Shown: positions 1 to 5,797, counted from the stretch's first letter. The stretch is DNA of 7,968 nt from Clostridia bacterium (GCA_024404475.1 JAKSPV010000068.1:1-7968); one strand, 5' to 3'. The notes: a model not told the origin generated them from the letters alone. Numbers and translations: made by a program.

Positions 1-788
1 AGCTCCGGCGCCTTGCCGCCGACGGGTTTGCCGCAGAACTCATTCGCGCGGACGGCGAACAGTGTGGACGACGTGACGATGACCTCGTCGGCGTTTGCGA
101 GCTCGGCGAGCGTGAACGGCTTCTCGGGCGTCGGGATACCGCACTTCTCCGCCGCCATGAGCAGGTGGTGCCGCGCGATGCCCGGCAGGATCAGGTTGTC
201 AAGCGGCGCAGTTTGGAGTACGCCGTCCTTGATGATCGAAATATTGCTGTGCGAGCCCTCGGTGACGCGGTCGCCGCGGTGGAAGACGCACTCCTCACAG
301 CCGGAGGAGTGGGCTTTCTCGTTCGCCATGACGTTGAGCAGAAGGTTCAGCGTCTTGATATTGCACATCAGATAGCGCGTGTCCTCGGTCTCCGTCAGCG
401 CCATCGGCTTCTTCGTGTCGCGGCGGTTCGCGGGCGTCAGCGTGATCCACAAATTCGCCTTGACGTCCTTGCCAGGGAAGCAGTGCTTGCGGGGCGCGGT
501 GCCGCGCGTGACCTGCCAGTAGCACGTCTGGTCGGGAGAATCGACTTTCGCCACCATCTCGCGGAGGATCGCTTTCAGCTCGTCCTTCGTGTAGGGGATG
601 TCGATCTTAACGCCGGCGGCGCTGCGGTAGAAGCGATCCACGTGCTCGTCGAGCAGGAAGATCGAATGATTGCGGACGCAGGTCGCCTCGTAGATACCGT
701 CGCCGAAATAGCAGACGCGGTCGTTCATCGGGACGGTCATTTCGGCGATCGGGCCGAATTTGCCGTTGTAGTAACCAAGGTCTTTCAT
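1..788 (-). CDS. dat: D-amino-acid aminotransferase (class IV, PLP), C-terminus cut by window edge
   Basis: Reading leftward from ATG at 788-786, 262 complete codons are present; the usual family length is about 280, so roughly 20 residues lie outside the window. This is a fold-type IV PLP aminotransferase. Such enzymes interconvert D-alanine and D-glutamate with their 2-oxo acids, supplying D-amino acids for peptidoglycan in the cytoplasm. Visible family features are FGDGIYEA near residues 28-35, YWQVTRGTAPRKH at 90-102 (the Arg/His pair that holds the substrate carboxylate in D-AAT), the Schiff-base lysine K145 in CNIKTLNLL, and E177 in RVTEGSHSN. K145 and E177 carry the same numbers as in the Bacillus enzyme. 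The start is supported by AAGGAG at 798-803, nine bases upstream. It lies downstream of trxB on the same strand, across a 148-bp palindrome-rich gap. A different class IV member, such as a branched-chain or 4-amino-4-deoxychorismate enzyme, is less likely. Confidence 0.9.
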   Translation of the reverse strand, partial: MKDLGYYNGKFGPIAEMTVPMNDRVCYFGDGIYEATCVRNHSIFLLDEHVDRFYRSAAGVKIDIPYTKDELKAILREMVAKVDSPDQTCYWQVTRGTAPRKHCFPGKDVKANLWITLTPANRRDTKKPMALTETEDTRYLMCNIKTLNLLLNVMANEKAHSSGCEECVFHRGDRVTEGSHSNISIIKDGVLQTAPLDNLILPGIARHHLLMAAEKCGIPTPEKPFTLAELANADEVIVTSSTLFAVRANEFCGKPVGGKAPE

Positions 789-810
789 GGGAAATATCTC
801 CTTATGGATC

Positions 811-924
811 GGGGATGTGCCGGGGGCAAAAGCCCCCGATCCCCTAAAAACTGAAGCTGTATTGGTGATGCCGGAAACCTTTTCAAGGTTTTCGGGGTGT
901 GGGGGACTTTGCAAAGTCCCCCAC
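811..924. repeat. Cluster of three consecutive inverted repeats between trxB and dat
   Basis: Three hairpin-forming units fill the intergenic gap. Unit 1 is CGGGGGC/GCCCCCG (821-827 with 832-838, AAAA loop) with an outer GGGGAT/ATCCCC pair (811-816 with 839-844). Unit 2 is CCGGAAACCTT (871-881) with AAGGTTTTCGG (885-895), eleven pairs including one G-T. Unit 3 is a perfect 26-bp palindrome at 899-924 centred on TTTGCAAA, with GTGGGGG and CCCCCAC ends. None has a T-tract on either strand, so they are not ordinary intrinsic terminators. The composition suggests a dispersed intergenic repeat (REP or MITE-like), but only one copy is visible here. If transcribed from trxB, the RNA would fold strongly just before the dat ribosome binding site. 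Confidence 0.75.
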
Positions 925-936
925 GTCCTCGTCCTC

Positions 937-1839
937 TCAAATGCTGTCGAGATAGCGGATCGCGGCGAGGGCGGCGACGGTGCCGTCGGCGGTCGCGGTC
1001 GTGACCTGGCGGACGTCCTTCGCGCGGCAGTCGCCCGCAACGAAGATGCCTCTGCCGCAGATGCAGTCCTCGCCGGCGGCGACGTAGCCCGAGCGGTCAA
1101 GCTCGGCGACGTTTTTGAACGCCGTGCATTCCGGCTGCCGGCCGATCGCCACGAAGACGCACTCCACGTGGATCGCCGACGGCTTGTTTTCCTTCATGTT
1201 GATGAGGTGGGCGGTGACGGCGCCGCTGCGCTCCACGCTCTCCACCACGGTGTTGTAGATGACCTTCACGTTCGGACGGCTGAGCAGGACCTTTTGAAGC
1301 TTCTCCTCCGCAGTGAGGAACGGCTTGTCCTGCACGACGGTCACGCGGGAGCAGCGGTCGGAAAGCTGGATCGCCTCGGTCACGGCGGAGTTGCCGCCGC
1401 CGATAACGGCCACATTCTTGTTCTTGTACGCCGCGCCGTCGCAGATCGCGCAGTAGGAAACGCCGTCACCGGCGAGTTCTTCCTCGCCAGGGACCTCGAG
1501 CCGGCGCGGAGCGCCGCCCGCCGCGATGATGACGGTGCGCGTTTCGTACGCGCCTTTGGCGGTCACGACCACCTTGCAGTCTTCCTCCTCGCGGATCTCA
1601 AGCGCTTCGTCGATCTCGACGTCGGCGCCGTGGCGGCGCACCTGGTCGAGAAGCGACTTTACGAAATCCTTGCCGCTGACCTTCAGAAAGCCGGGATAGT
1701 TTTCGATGCGCGCGGCATCGAGGATCTGGCCGCCCACCGTTTTCTTTTCGAGGACGAGCACCCGCTTATCGGCGCGGAGCGCATACAGCGCGGCGGTAAG
1801 TCCGGCGGGGCCGCCGCCGATCACGACAACGTCATACAT
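937..1839 (-). CDS. trxB: Thioredoxin reductase-like flavoprotein with atypical pyridine-nucleotide motif
   Basis: A 300-residue low-molecular-weight thioredoxin reductase, full length for the family. It is an FAD enzyme that passes electrons to thioredoxin in the cytoplasm. The N-terminal FAD fold carries GGGPAG (8-13). The redox-active dithiol is C130-A-I-C133-D134. The second Rossmann motif is GGGNSAVTEA (147-156). The C-terminal FAD motif is VAGDCR (267-272) followed by RQVTTATADG. Unusually, the HRRxxxR segment that binds the 2'-phosphate of NADPH is replaced by VVQDKPFLTAEEK (168-180), and the usual GGGDSAxEEA is GGGNSAVTEA, so the electron donor may not be NADPH. The start has AAGGAAGG at 1849-1856 upstream. 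I saw no convincing promoter in the 84-bp gap to the preceding gene, so transcription may depend on read-through of the terminator there. No thioredoxin gene is in the window. Confidence 0.93.
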   Translation of the reverse strand: MYDVVVIGGGPAGLTAALYALRADKRVLVLEKKTVGGQILDAARIENYPGFLKVSGKDFVKSLLDQVRRHGADVEIDEALEIREEEDCKVVVTAKGAYETRTVIIAAGGAPRRLEVPGEEELAGDGVSYCAICDGAAYKNKNVAVIGGGNSAVTEAIQLSDRCSRVTVVQDKPFLTAEEKLQKVLLSRPNVKVIYNTVVESVERSGAVTAHLINMKENKPSAIHVECVFVAIGRQPECTAFKNVAELDRSGYVAAGEDCICGRGIFVAGDCRAKDVRQVTTATADGTVAALAAIRYLDSI

Positions 1840-1873
1840 GATCTGAAACCTTCCTTGTTCTGATTTTCAGAGT

Positions 1874-1900
1874 AAAAACAGGGGCAGAAGCTGCCCCTGT
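1874..1900 (-). terminator. Intrinsic terminator after the small membrane protein gene
   Basis: ACAGGGGCAG (1878-1887), a 3-base loop and CTGCCCCTGT (1891-1900) form a perfect 10-bp stem. Read on the minus strand, it is followed by TTTTT (1878-1874). It lies 23 bases after the stop of the 126-residue membrane protein and 35 bases before trxB. It would end or attenuate transcription entering trxB. Confidence 0.85.
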
Positions 1901-1923
1901 TCGGATATTCTTCTGTACGGGGC

Positions 1924-2304
1924 TCAGCCGCGGGCCGCTTTTCTCGCGTTCAGTTCCTTGATGATCGCGCGGACGGCCTTGGTGATGAGGAACACGAGCG
2001 CGGCGAAAACGGCGCACCACACGATGAAGCTGCAGACGATGAGCGAGTAGAACAGCGCGGTGTTGACGCCCTTGTTGTTGACGAGCCAGTAGCGGAGCAT
2101 GTTGGCGTAGGACGCCTTCGAGCCCGGCTTAGCCAGCCAGAGGTATTCCCACCAGACGGTAAGGTAGCTCATGACGGCGGCGGCGCCGACGACGAAAACG
2201 ACCTTGACGAGCATCCAGATGTCGATCGCGGTTTTGATATCGAATTTCTTGACGGCGGTCTCCTCTTCGGGGATCGCATCCTGCAGCTGCTTGTTCTCGT
2301 CCAT
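1924..2304 (-). CDS. Small two-helix membrane protein, function unknown
   Basis: 126 residues; I do not recognise a family. The N-terminal 25 residues are acidic and hydrophilic (MDENKQLQDAIPEEETAVKK). Two hydrophobic segments follow, about 29-51 and 84-107, separated by an aromatic-rich loop (WWEYLWLAKPGSKASYANMLRYW). The tail is basic (KAVRAIIKELNARKAARG), which predicts both ends in the cytoplasm. The reading frame is open further upstream, but the start at 2304 is favoured: AAAGGAG sits seven bases before it, and the extension would cross the promoter at 2377-2405. It has its own strong promoter and its own terminator, so it is probably monocistronic. Some similarity to DUF4282-like or YIP-like small membrane proteins is possible but cannot be shown from sequence alone. 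Confidence 0.8.
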   Translation of the reverse strand: MDENKQLQDAIPEEETAVKKFDIKTAIDIWMLVKVVFVVGAAAVMSYLTVWWEYLWLAKPGSKASYANMLRYWLVNNKGVNTALFYSLIVCSFIVWCAVFAALVFLITKAVRAIIKELNARKAARG

Positions 2305-2376
2305 GGGAAAACTCCTTTGCGGTGTGAAATGGATCGTCGGGGCATAAATCACCCCGGGAAAACACTCGTTTAGTTT

Positions 2377-2405
2377 ATTATATACGAGCGGGCGGGCGTT
2401 GTCAA
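2377..2405 (-). promoter_or_regulatory. Consensus sigma-A promoter for the small membrane protein gene
   Basis: On the minus strand, TTGACA (2405-2400), a 17-base spacer (2399-2383) and TATAAT (2382-2377) match the vegetative promoter consensus exactly. Transcription should start near 2370, leaving a leader of about 65 nt. That leader contains a short hairpin, CGGGG/CCCCG (2338-2342 with 2352-2356). Confidence 0.9.
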
Positions 2406-2449
2406 GCCCCGCCGCGTGTTTTTCGGCGGTTTTCTCGCCGCGAAACACC

Positions 2450-2478
2450 TTGCGCCGTGTGCGGAAACGTGATAAGAT
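2450..2478 (+). promoter_or_regulatory. Probable sigma-A promoter for the epimerase/acyltransferase operon
   Basis: TTGCGC (2450-2455), a 17-base spacer and TAAGAT (2473-2478), with TG one base before the -10 hexamer (extended -10). It sits 45 bases upstream of the ATG at 2523 and diverges from the promoter at 2377-2405. Confidence 0.65.
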
Positions 2479-2522
2479 AAAGAAGCCGGCAGACGGCAAC
2501 TTGACAGTTCGGAGGCGGAAAC

Positions 2523-3359
2523 ATGAAAATCGGGACCTGCGTGCGCTTTGACGACGCCGGCATGATCGGGGAAAAACTCGGACGGCTCGCGGCAAACGGC
2601 TTTGACAACTGCCAGATCGTTTCCTGGAATCCGGCACTCTGGACGGCGGAAAACGCCGCGGAGATCACGTCGCGCTGCCGCGAACTCGGGATCACGGTGT
2701 CCGCCTTCTGGGCGGGCTGGACGGGCCCCTGCGTCTGGGACTTTTACGAGGGACAGAAGACGCTCGGGCTCGTGCCGCCGCGCTACCGGAAGCGGCGGGT
2801 GAAAGAGCTCTGCCTCGGCTCTGATTTTGCCGCGCGGCTCGGCGTCACCGACGTCGTGACGCACATGGGCTTCATCCCCGAGGATCCGTTCGACAGCCGC
2901 TTTTCCGGCTTCTGCGACGCGGTACGCGAGGTCGCGCTCCACTGCCGGGAGAACGGGCAATGGCTGCTCTTCGAGGCAGGGCAGGAGACGCCCGTCACGA
3001 TGCTTCGCACGTTTGAGGCGGTCGGCACGGGCAACCTCGGCGTCAATCTCGACACCGCCAATGTCATCCTCTACGGGAAAGCGAACCCCGTCGATGCGCT
3101 CGACGTGTTCGGAAAATACGTCCGCAATCTCCACGCGAAGGACGGCTTTTACCCGACGGACGGCACGCACCTCGGACGTGAAGTGCCGATCGGAACAGGC
3201 AAGGTCGATTTCCGGGCGGTTTTTGAAAAATTGAAGGCGCTCGGCTACGACGGCTTCGTGACGATCGAATACGAGCTTTCATCGGGGGAGAACGAGGCGA
3301 TCCTCCGGGCAAAGCGGTATCTCGAATCGCTCTGCCGCGAGGTTTACGGCGACAGATGA
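2523..3359 (+). CDS. Sugar phosphate isomerase/epimerase-like TIM-barrel protein
   Basis: 278 residues, typical of the xylose-isomerase-like TIM-barrel (AP endonuclease family 2) superfamily. These proteins are usually metal-dependent and move a carbonyl or invert a stereocentre in sugars or sugar acids. The expected metal and active-site ligands sit at strand ends: E151 (LLFEAGQET), D177 (GVNLDTANVI), H204 (RNLHAKD) and E249 (VTIEYE). H114 in VVTHMGFIPEDP is another typical position. The GREVPIGTGKVDF stretch (218-230) is characteristic of this family. GGAGG at 2511-2515, seven bases before the ATG, supports the start. There is no signal peptide, so it is cytoplasmic. It is the first gene of an operon with the acyltransferase-like gene 16 bases downstream. 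The substrate cannot be named; the neighbour is not a sugar kinase or transporter. Confidence 0.85.
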   Translation: MKIGTCVRFDDAGMIGEKLGRLAANGFDNCQIVSWNPALWTAENAAEITSRCRELGITVSAFWAGWTGPCVWDFYEGQKTLGLVPPRYRKRRVKELCLGSDFAARLGVTDVVTHMGFIPEDPFDSRFSGFCDAVREVALHCRENGQWLLFEAGQETPVTMLRTFEAVGTGNLGVNLDTANVILYGKANPVDALDVFGKYVRNLHAKDGFYPTDGTHLGREVPIGTGKVDFRAVFEKLKALGYDGFVTIEYELSSGENEAILRAKRYLESLCREVYGDR

Positions 3360-3375
3360 AAAGAGGATTGGCGGC

Positions 3376-4281
3376 ATGAGCAGTATGGCGTTTCTCGAAT
3401 CGTTCATGGAGCGGTACGACTACCCGGCAGAGGCGCGCGAGGCGCTCCGCGGCGCGCTGCGGCATCTCTCCGGCATCCCGGCGGTGCGGGCCTTCTGGGC
3501 GGACTGCATGGCGTCCTACCCGGTGCATCACGCGCCGCGGGATGTTTCGGAACTTTTTAACAGGGTGCACGCGGTCTCCGGCACGTTCGGCGTGCCGTAT
3601 GAGACAGTGGAGCTTCTGTTTTTCATCCTCCTCGCGGAGCCGCTCCGGGAGATCTACCGGCAGGAAGGCATCGGTGAGGATATCTACGACGACACGATGC
3701 TCGATCTCCGCGCGAAGCTCGTGGAGTGCCGTAAAGTCTACGGGATCTGGGGCAGCTTCGTGGCGTTCTGGCTCGTCGGCTTCTTTGCGCTCGGCCGGTT
3801 CGGCATCGGGCGGCTTGAATATGAGCCGGAGACGAAAGATGCGCTGACGCTCCCCGACGGGCGTTCTTTTCCCGGCGGGCGGTGCCTCGACGTGCACATT
3901 CCGTCGCGCGGCCACCTGACAAAAGAAAACATCGAGGACTCCTTCCGCCGTGCGGAAAAATTCTTCCGCGACCGCATCCCCGGCGACACGCTCGCGTTCT
4001 TCTGCCATTCGTGGCTGCTCTACCCGCCGCACCGCGAAATGCTCCCGGCGGACGGCGGCATCTGCACGTTCATGGATTTCTTCACGATCTACGCGTCGGA
4101 GGAATCGCCCGACCGGCACGATCTCTGGCGGATCTTCGACACGCCGGAGACGCAGGATCTCTCAAAGTTCCCGCGGAAGACGTCGCTTCAGCGGGCGTAT
4201 CTCGCGCGGCTCGAAGCGGGCCTCCCCGTCGGCGAGGGACGCGGCGTGCGCTTCGTTCCGAAAAGCGAAATCCTGCCGTAA
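3376..4281 (+). CDS. GNAT-related two-domain acyltransferase-like protein
   Basis: 301 residues, cytoplasmic, no signal peptide. The sequence resembles a clostridial family usually annotated as acyltransferase domain-containing proteins, with an all-helical N-terminal domain (about 1-120) followed by a GNAT-like C-terminal domain (about 125-285). Supporting stretches are VYGIWGSFVAFWLVGFFALG (121-140), RLEYEP (146-151), DVHIPSRGHLTKENIEDSF (172-190) with the following RRAEKFF, and FFCHSWLLYPP (208-218). This assignment is from memory of the family, not from a search, and the acyl donor and acceptor are unknown. AAGAGGA at 3361-3367, eight bases before the ATG, supports the start. The 16-base gap to the upstream epimerase-like gene implies co-transcription and perhaps a shared pathway modifying a sugar-derived metabolite, which is inference. 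Confidence 0.68.
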   Translation: MSSMAFLESFMERYDYPAEAREALRGALRHLSGIPAVRAFWADCMASYPVHHAPRDVSELFNRVHAVSGTFGVPYETVELLFFILLAEPLREIYRQEGIGEDIYDDTMLDLRAKLVECRKVYGIWGSFVAFWLVGFFALGRFGIGRLEYEPETKDALTLPDGRSFPGGRCLDVHIPSRGHLTKENIEDSFRRAEKFFRDRIPGDTLAFFCHSWLLYPPHREMLPADGGICTFMDFFTIYASEESPDRHDLWRIFDTPETQDLSKFPRKTSLQRAYLARLEAGLPVGEGRGVRFVPKSEILP

Positions 4282-4302
4282 AACCGGAAACAGAAAAAAG
4301 AA

Positions 4303-4330
4303 AAAAGCCGCACCGGAAGGTGCGGCTTTT
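4303..4330. terminator. Bidirectional intrinsic terminator between converging operons
   Basis: GCCGCACC (4307-4314), GGAA loop, GGTGCGGC (4319-4326), extended by AAAA/TTTT on the two sides to a 12-bp stem. On the plus strand it is followed by TTTT (4327-4330). On the minus strand the run is longer (TTTTTTCTTTTTT, down to 4294). It lies 21 bases after the acyltransferase-like stop and 9 bases after the STAS gene stop. Confidence 0.92.
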
Positions 4331-4339
4331 CGGTTGTCT

Positions 4340-4636
4340 TTATTCGAGCGTTAGGATATCGCAGAAGCCCGTGATGTCGAAGATCTCGCAGACGGCGGGC
4401 GTGGCGCCGCGGACGGTCATCTCGCCCTGGCGGTTCATCGTCTTCTGCGCGGCGAGAAGGACGCGCAGACCTGCGGAAGAGATGTATTCGAGCCCCGCGA
4501 AATCGAGAATGAGCTTCGTGACGCCGTCCAGCGAGGACGAAAGCTCCGCTTCGAGCTGAGGCGCGGTGGTCGTGTCGAGGCGGCCCTTGACCGCGATCGT
4601 CAACTCGCTGCCGCTGCCGCTTTTCAGAAGTTCCAT
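4340..4636 (-). CDS. STAS-domain anti-sigma-factor antagonist (anti-anti-sigma) protein
   Basis: 98 residues forming a single STAS domain, the size of SpoIIAA/RsbV-type proteins. In the known systems the unphosphorylated protein binds a kinase-type anti-sigma factor and frees a sigma factor, while phosphorylation of one serine switches it off. Features are VKGRLDTTTAPQLE (16-29) and LDFAGLEYISSAGLRVLL (44-61). S54 aligns with the phosphorylated S58 of SpoIIAA and S56 of RsbV, and the aspartate before it is S53 here. GEMTVRGATPAV and IFDITGF (71-91) complete the fold. The AAAGGA ribosome site lies eleven bases before the ATG at 4636, slightly far. It has its own promoter at 4672-4700. No partner kinase, phosphatase or sigma factor gene is in the window, so the target is unknown. 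Confidence 0.88.
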   Translation of the reverse strand: MELLKSGSGSELTIAVKGRLDTTTAPQLEAELSSSLDGVTKLILDFAGLEYISSAGLRVLLAAQKTMNRQGEMTVRGATPAVCEIFDITGFCDILTLE

Positions 4637-4671
4637 ATCATATACCGTCCTTTCGGTCGTTTTCCGTTTTT

Positions 4672-4700
4672 ATTTTATCACGAATCCCCGCGCTCTGCAA
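4672..4700 (-). promoter_or_regulatory. Promoter for the STAS gene, inside the 3' end of the ywaF-like gene
   Basis: Minus strand: TTGCAG (4700-4695), a 17-base spacer, TAAAAT (4677-4672), with TGA directly before the -10 hexamer giving an extended -10. The -35 and most of the spacer are within the last codons and stop of the upstream gene. Transcription should start near 4665, about 30 nt before the STAS ATG. This would uncouple the STAS protein from the membrane protein. Confidence 0.75.
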
Positions 4701-5514
4701 GCGTTTTTCGGGATTCCTCCCGGTTTTTCCGCGCCGCGCGGTAGACGAAGAGGTACACCGCATAGAAGAGAATGAGATAAACGAAATAGAGCAGCATGAC
4801 GAAGGCGGTGTAGAGCACCTGATTGCCGGCGACGAGGTCGTAGCAGATCTGGAACGGCGTGCCGTCCGGACTCGTGAAGAACATGTAGTTGCTCTGGTAC
4901 GGCGTCGGCCGCTGGAGGATATCCACGCCGAGGGCGAGCGCCTCAAAGACGCCGAGAATCAGGCAGCTGATCGGCGCGTTGCGCATTTTCATCTCCTTGA
5001 GGCCGGAGACGCCGATGTAGATCGTCGAAAAACCGGAGATGCAGTGCGTCGTCGTGCTGACCATCGGGTCGAAGCTGAGAACGGGCGATGCGCCGAAAAT
5101 GTTGCCGGCGAGGTACGTTCCCGCGATGCAGCAGAGCATGCCGAACGCGAACGAGAAGTCAAGCGCCGCCTCCTGCGCACGGCCGCGGCCGAACGCGCCG
5201 ATCGGCAGTGAGAAGAGCAGGATGCTGCAAAGGAAGAGCGGCAGGTTGCCGCGGAACTCCCAGACGCTTCCGGCGCGGACGCAGCAGATCACGATCTTGA
5301 ACAGCTCCAGCCCGAGCATGAGGATCGCCGCGATTTTGAGCACGCGCAGCTTTTTCGCGCGGTCGGCCGCGCGGTATTTCATGCCGAAAAAGATGCCGAG
5401 CCCTACGGCGAGCAGTATCATCAGCGTCACGTAGACGAGATGCTGCCACGAGAACCAGCCCTCGACGGGCCGCTCGGTCGTCCAGTTGAAATATTCTTTC
5501 AGAAACGCAAGCAT
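4678..5514 (-). CDS. YwaF/TMEM164-like integral membrane protein
   Basis: 278 residues with about seven hydrophobic segments (roughly 25-44, 59-79, 91-108, 117-137, 155-172, 181-199, 234-258) and a basic cytoplasmic tail. Length, helix pattern and motifs such as the N-terminal WFSWQH, NLPLFLCSILLF (90-101) and NYMFF (209-213) resemble the YwaF/TP0381 family of conserved integral membrane proteins. No biochemical role is established for bacterial members that I can cite. The frame is open far upstream, but the ATG at 5514 is preferred: translation upstream of it would need starts with no ribosome site or beyond the promoter. AAGGAG (5533-5528) is 13 bases before the ATG, a long spacing, and is preceded directly by a hairpin. 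A 41-base gap separates it from the STAS gene downstream. Confidence 0.8.
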   Translation of the reverse strand: MLAFLKEYFNWTTERPVEGWFSWQHLVYVTLMILLAVGLGIFFGMKYRAADRAKKLRVLKIAAILMLGLELFKIVICCVRAGSVWEFRGNLPLFLCSILLFSLPIGAFGRGRAQEAALDFSFAFGMLCCIAGTYLAGNIFGASPVLSFDPMVSTTTHCISGFSTIYIGVSGLKEMKMRNAPISCLILGVFEALALGVDILQRPTPYQSNYMFFTSPDGTPFQICYDLVAGNQVLYTAFVMLLYFVYLILFYAVYLFVYRAARKNREESRKTLAERGDS

Positions 5515-5527
5515 ATCGGCGTTTTTG

Positions 5528-5549
5528 CTCCTTCCCGCCGTTCGGCGGG
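5528..5549 (-). promoter_or_regulatory. Ribosome binding site of the ywaF-like gene with an abutting hairpin
   Basis: Minus strand: a perfect CCCGCCG/CGGCGGG inverted repeat (5549-5543 with 5540-5534) ends exactly where AAGGAG (5533-5528) begins. The ATG is 13 bases downstream of the Shine-Dalgarno sequence, longer than the 5-10 usual elsewhere in this window. The hairpin could affect ribosome access. Confidence 0.5.
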
Positions 5550-5593
5550 TGATTTCGGTGGACGCGGGCATCAAAAAACACCCACTGTAAAAC

Positions 5594-5622
5594 AGAATAG
5601 CACAAAAATCGCCGCCCGTCAA
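5594..5622 (-). promoter_or_regulatory. Promoter for the ywaF-like gene
   Basis: Minus strand: TTGACG (5622-5617), a 17-base spacer, TATTCT (5599-5594), with TG one base before the -10 hexamer (extended -10). It lies about 80 bases upstream of the ATG at 5514 and diverges from the pyrR promoter 72 bp away. Confidence 0.8.
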
Positions 5623-5693
5623 GTCCCCCTCCCGCCGCGCCCGTTTACGCCCGCTTTTTCGGTCGAAAAACGGGGATTTTTTGCCGAAAATGC

Positions 5694-5722
5694 TTGCAAT
5701 CCGACAGCCATTGTGATACAAT
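5694..5722 (+). promoter_or_regulatory. Promoter of the pyrR-uracil permease operon
   Basis: TTGCAA (5694-5699), a 17-base spacer, TACAAT (5717-5722), with TGA directly before the -10 hexamer (extended -10). Predicted start is near 5729, which gives a leader of about 130 nt containing a PyrR-type hairpin and a terminator. Confidence 0.85.
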
Positions 5723-5731
5723 ATTGTCAGA

Positions 5732-5763
5732 ATCTTTAAGCGGTACCGTGATGCCGGCAAGAT
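5732..5763 (+). promoter_or_regulatory. PyrR-binding (anti-antiterminator) hairpin in the pyrR leader RNA
   Basis: The RNA folds as a lower stem AUCUU (5732-5736) with AAGAU (5759-5763), a 5'-side internal bulge UAA, two further pairs (G5740-C5758, C5741-G5757), an upper stem GGUA (5742-5745) with UGCC (5752-5755), and the hexaloop CCGUGA (5746-5751). The known PyrR site has a CNGNGA hexaloop on a short upper stem containing a U-G pair, a UUUAA-type bulge and a lower stem. All of these are present, although the stem bases differ from the ARUC/GGYU consensus. UMP-bound PyrR would stabilise this hairpin and so favour the downstream terminator. Confidence 0.75.
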
Positions 5764-5797
5764 GAAAGCAAATAGGGAAAATGGGCGTATTTTGCCG

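Noticed and set aside
165..854. 229-codon plus-strand open frame over dat
   Set aside because: Shadow of the aminotransferase, which carries all catalytic residues on the minus strand.
845..890. TTGAAA within the repeat cluster as a -35 for a dat promoter
   Set aside because: The sequence 16-18 bases further (CAATAC, AATACA or ATACAG on the minus strand) is a poor -10.
787..1863. 358-codon plus-strand open frame over trxB
   Set aside because: Shadow of a clear thioredoxin reductase on the minus strand, low-complexity protein, no ribosome site.
2305..2637. N-terminal extension of the small membrane protein up to 2637
   Set aside because: It crosses a perfect promoter for the same gene and overlaps the divergent epimerase-like gene; the start at 2304 has a strong ribosome site.
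2370..4119. Long minus-strand frames (2370-3170 and 3064-4119) opposite the epimerase/acyltransferase operon
   Set aside because: Arginine- and alanine-rich shadows expected in high-GC DNA; the plus-strand genes have ribosome sites and recognisable motifs.
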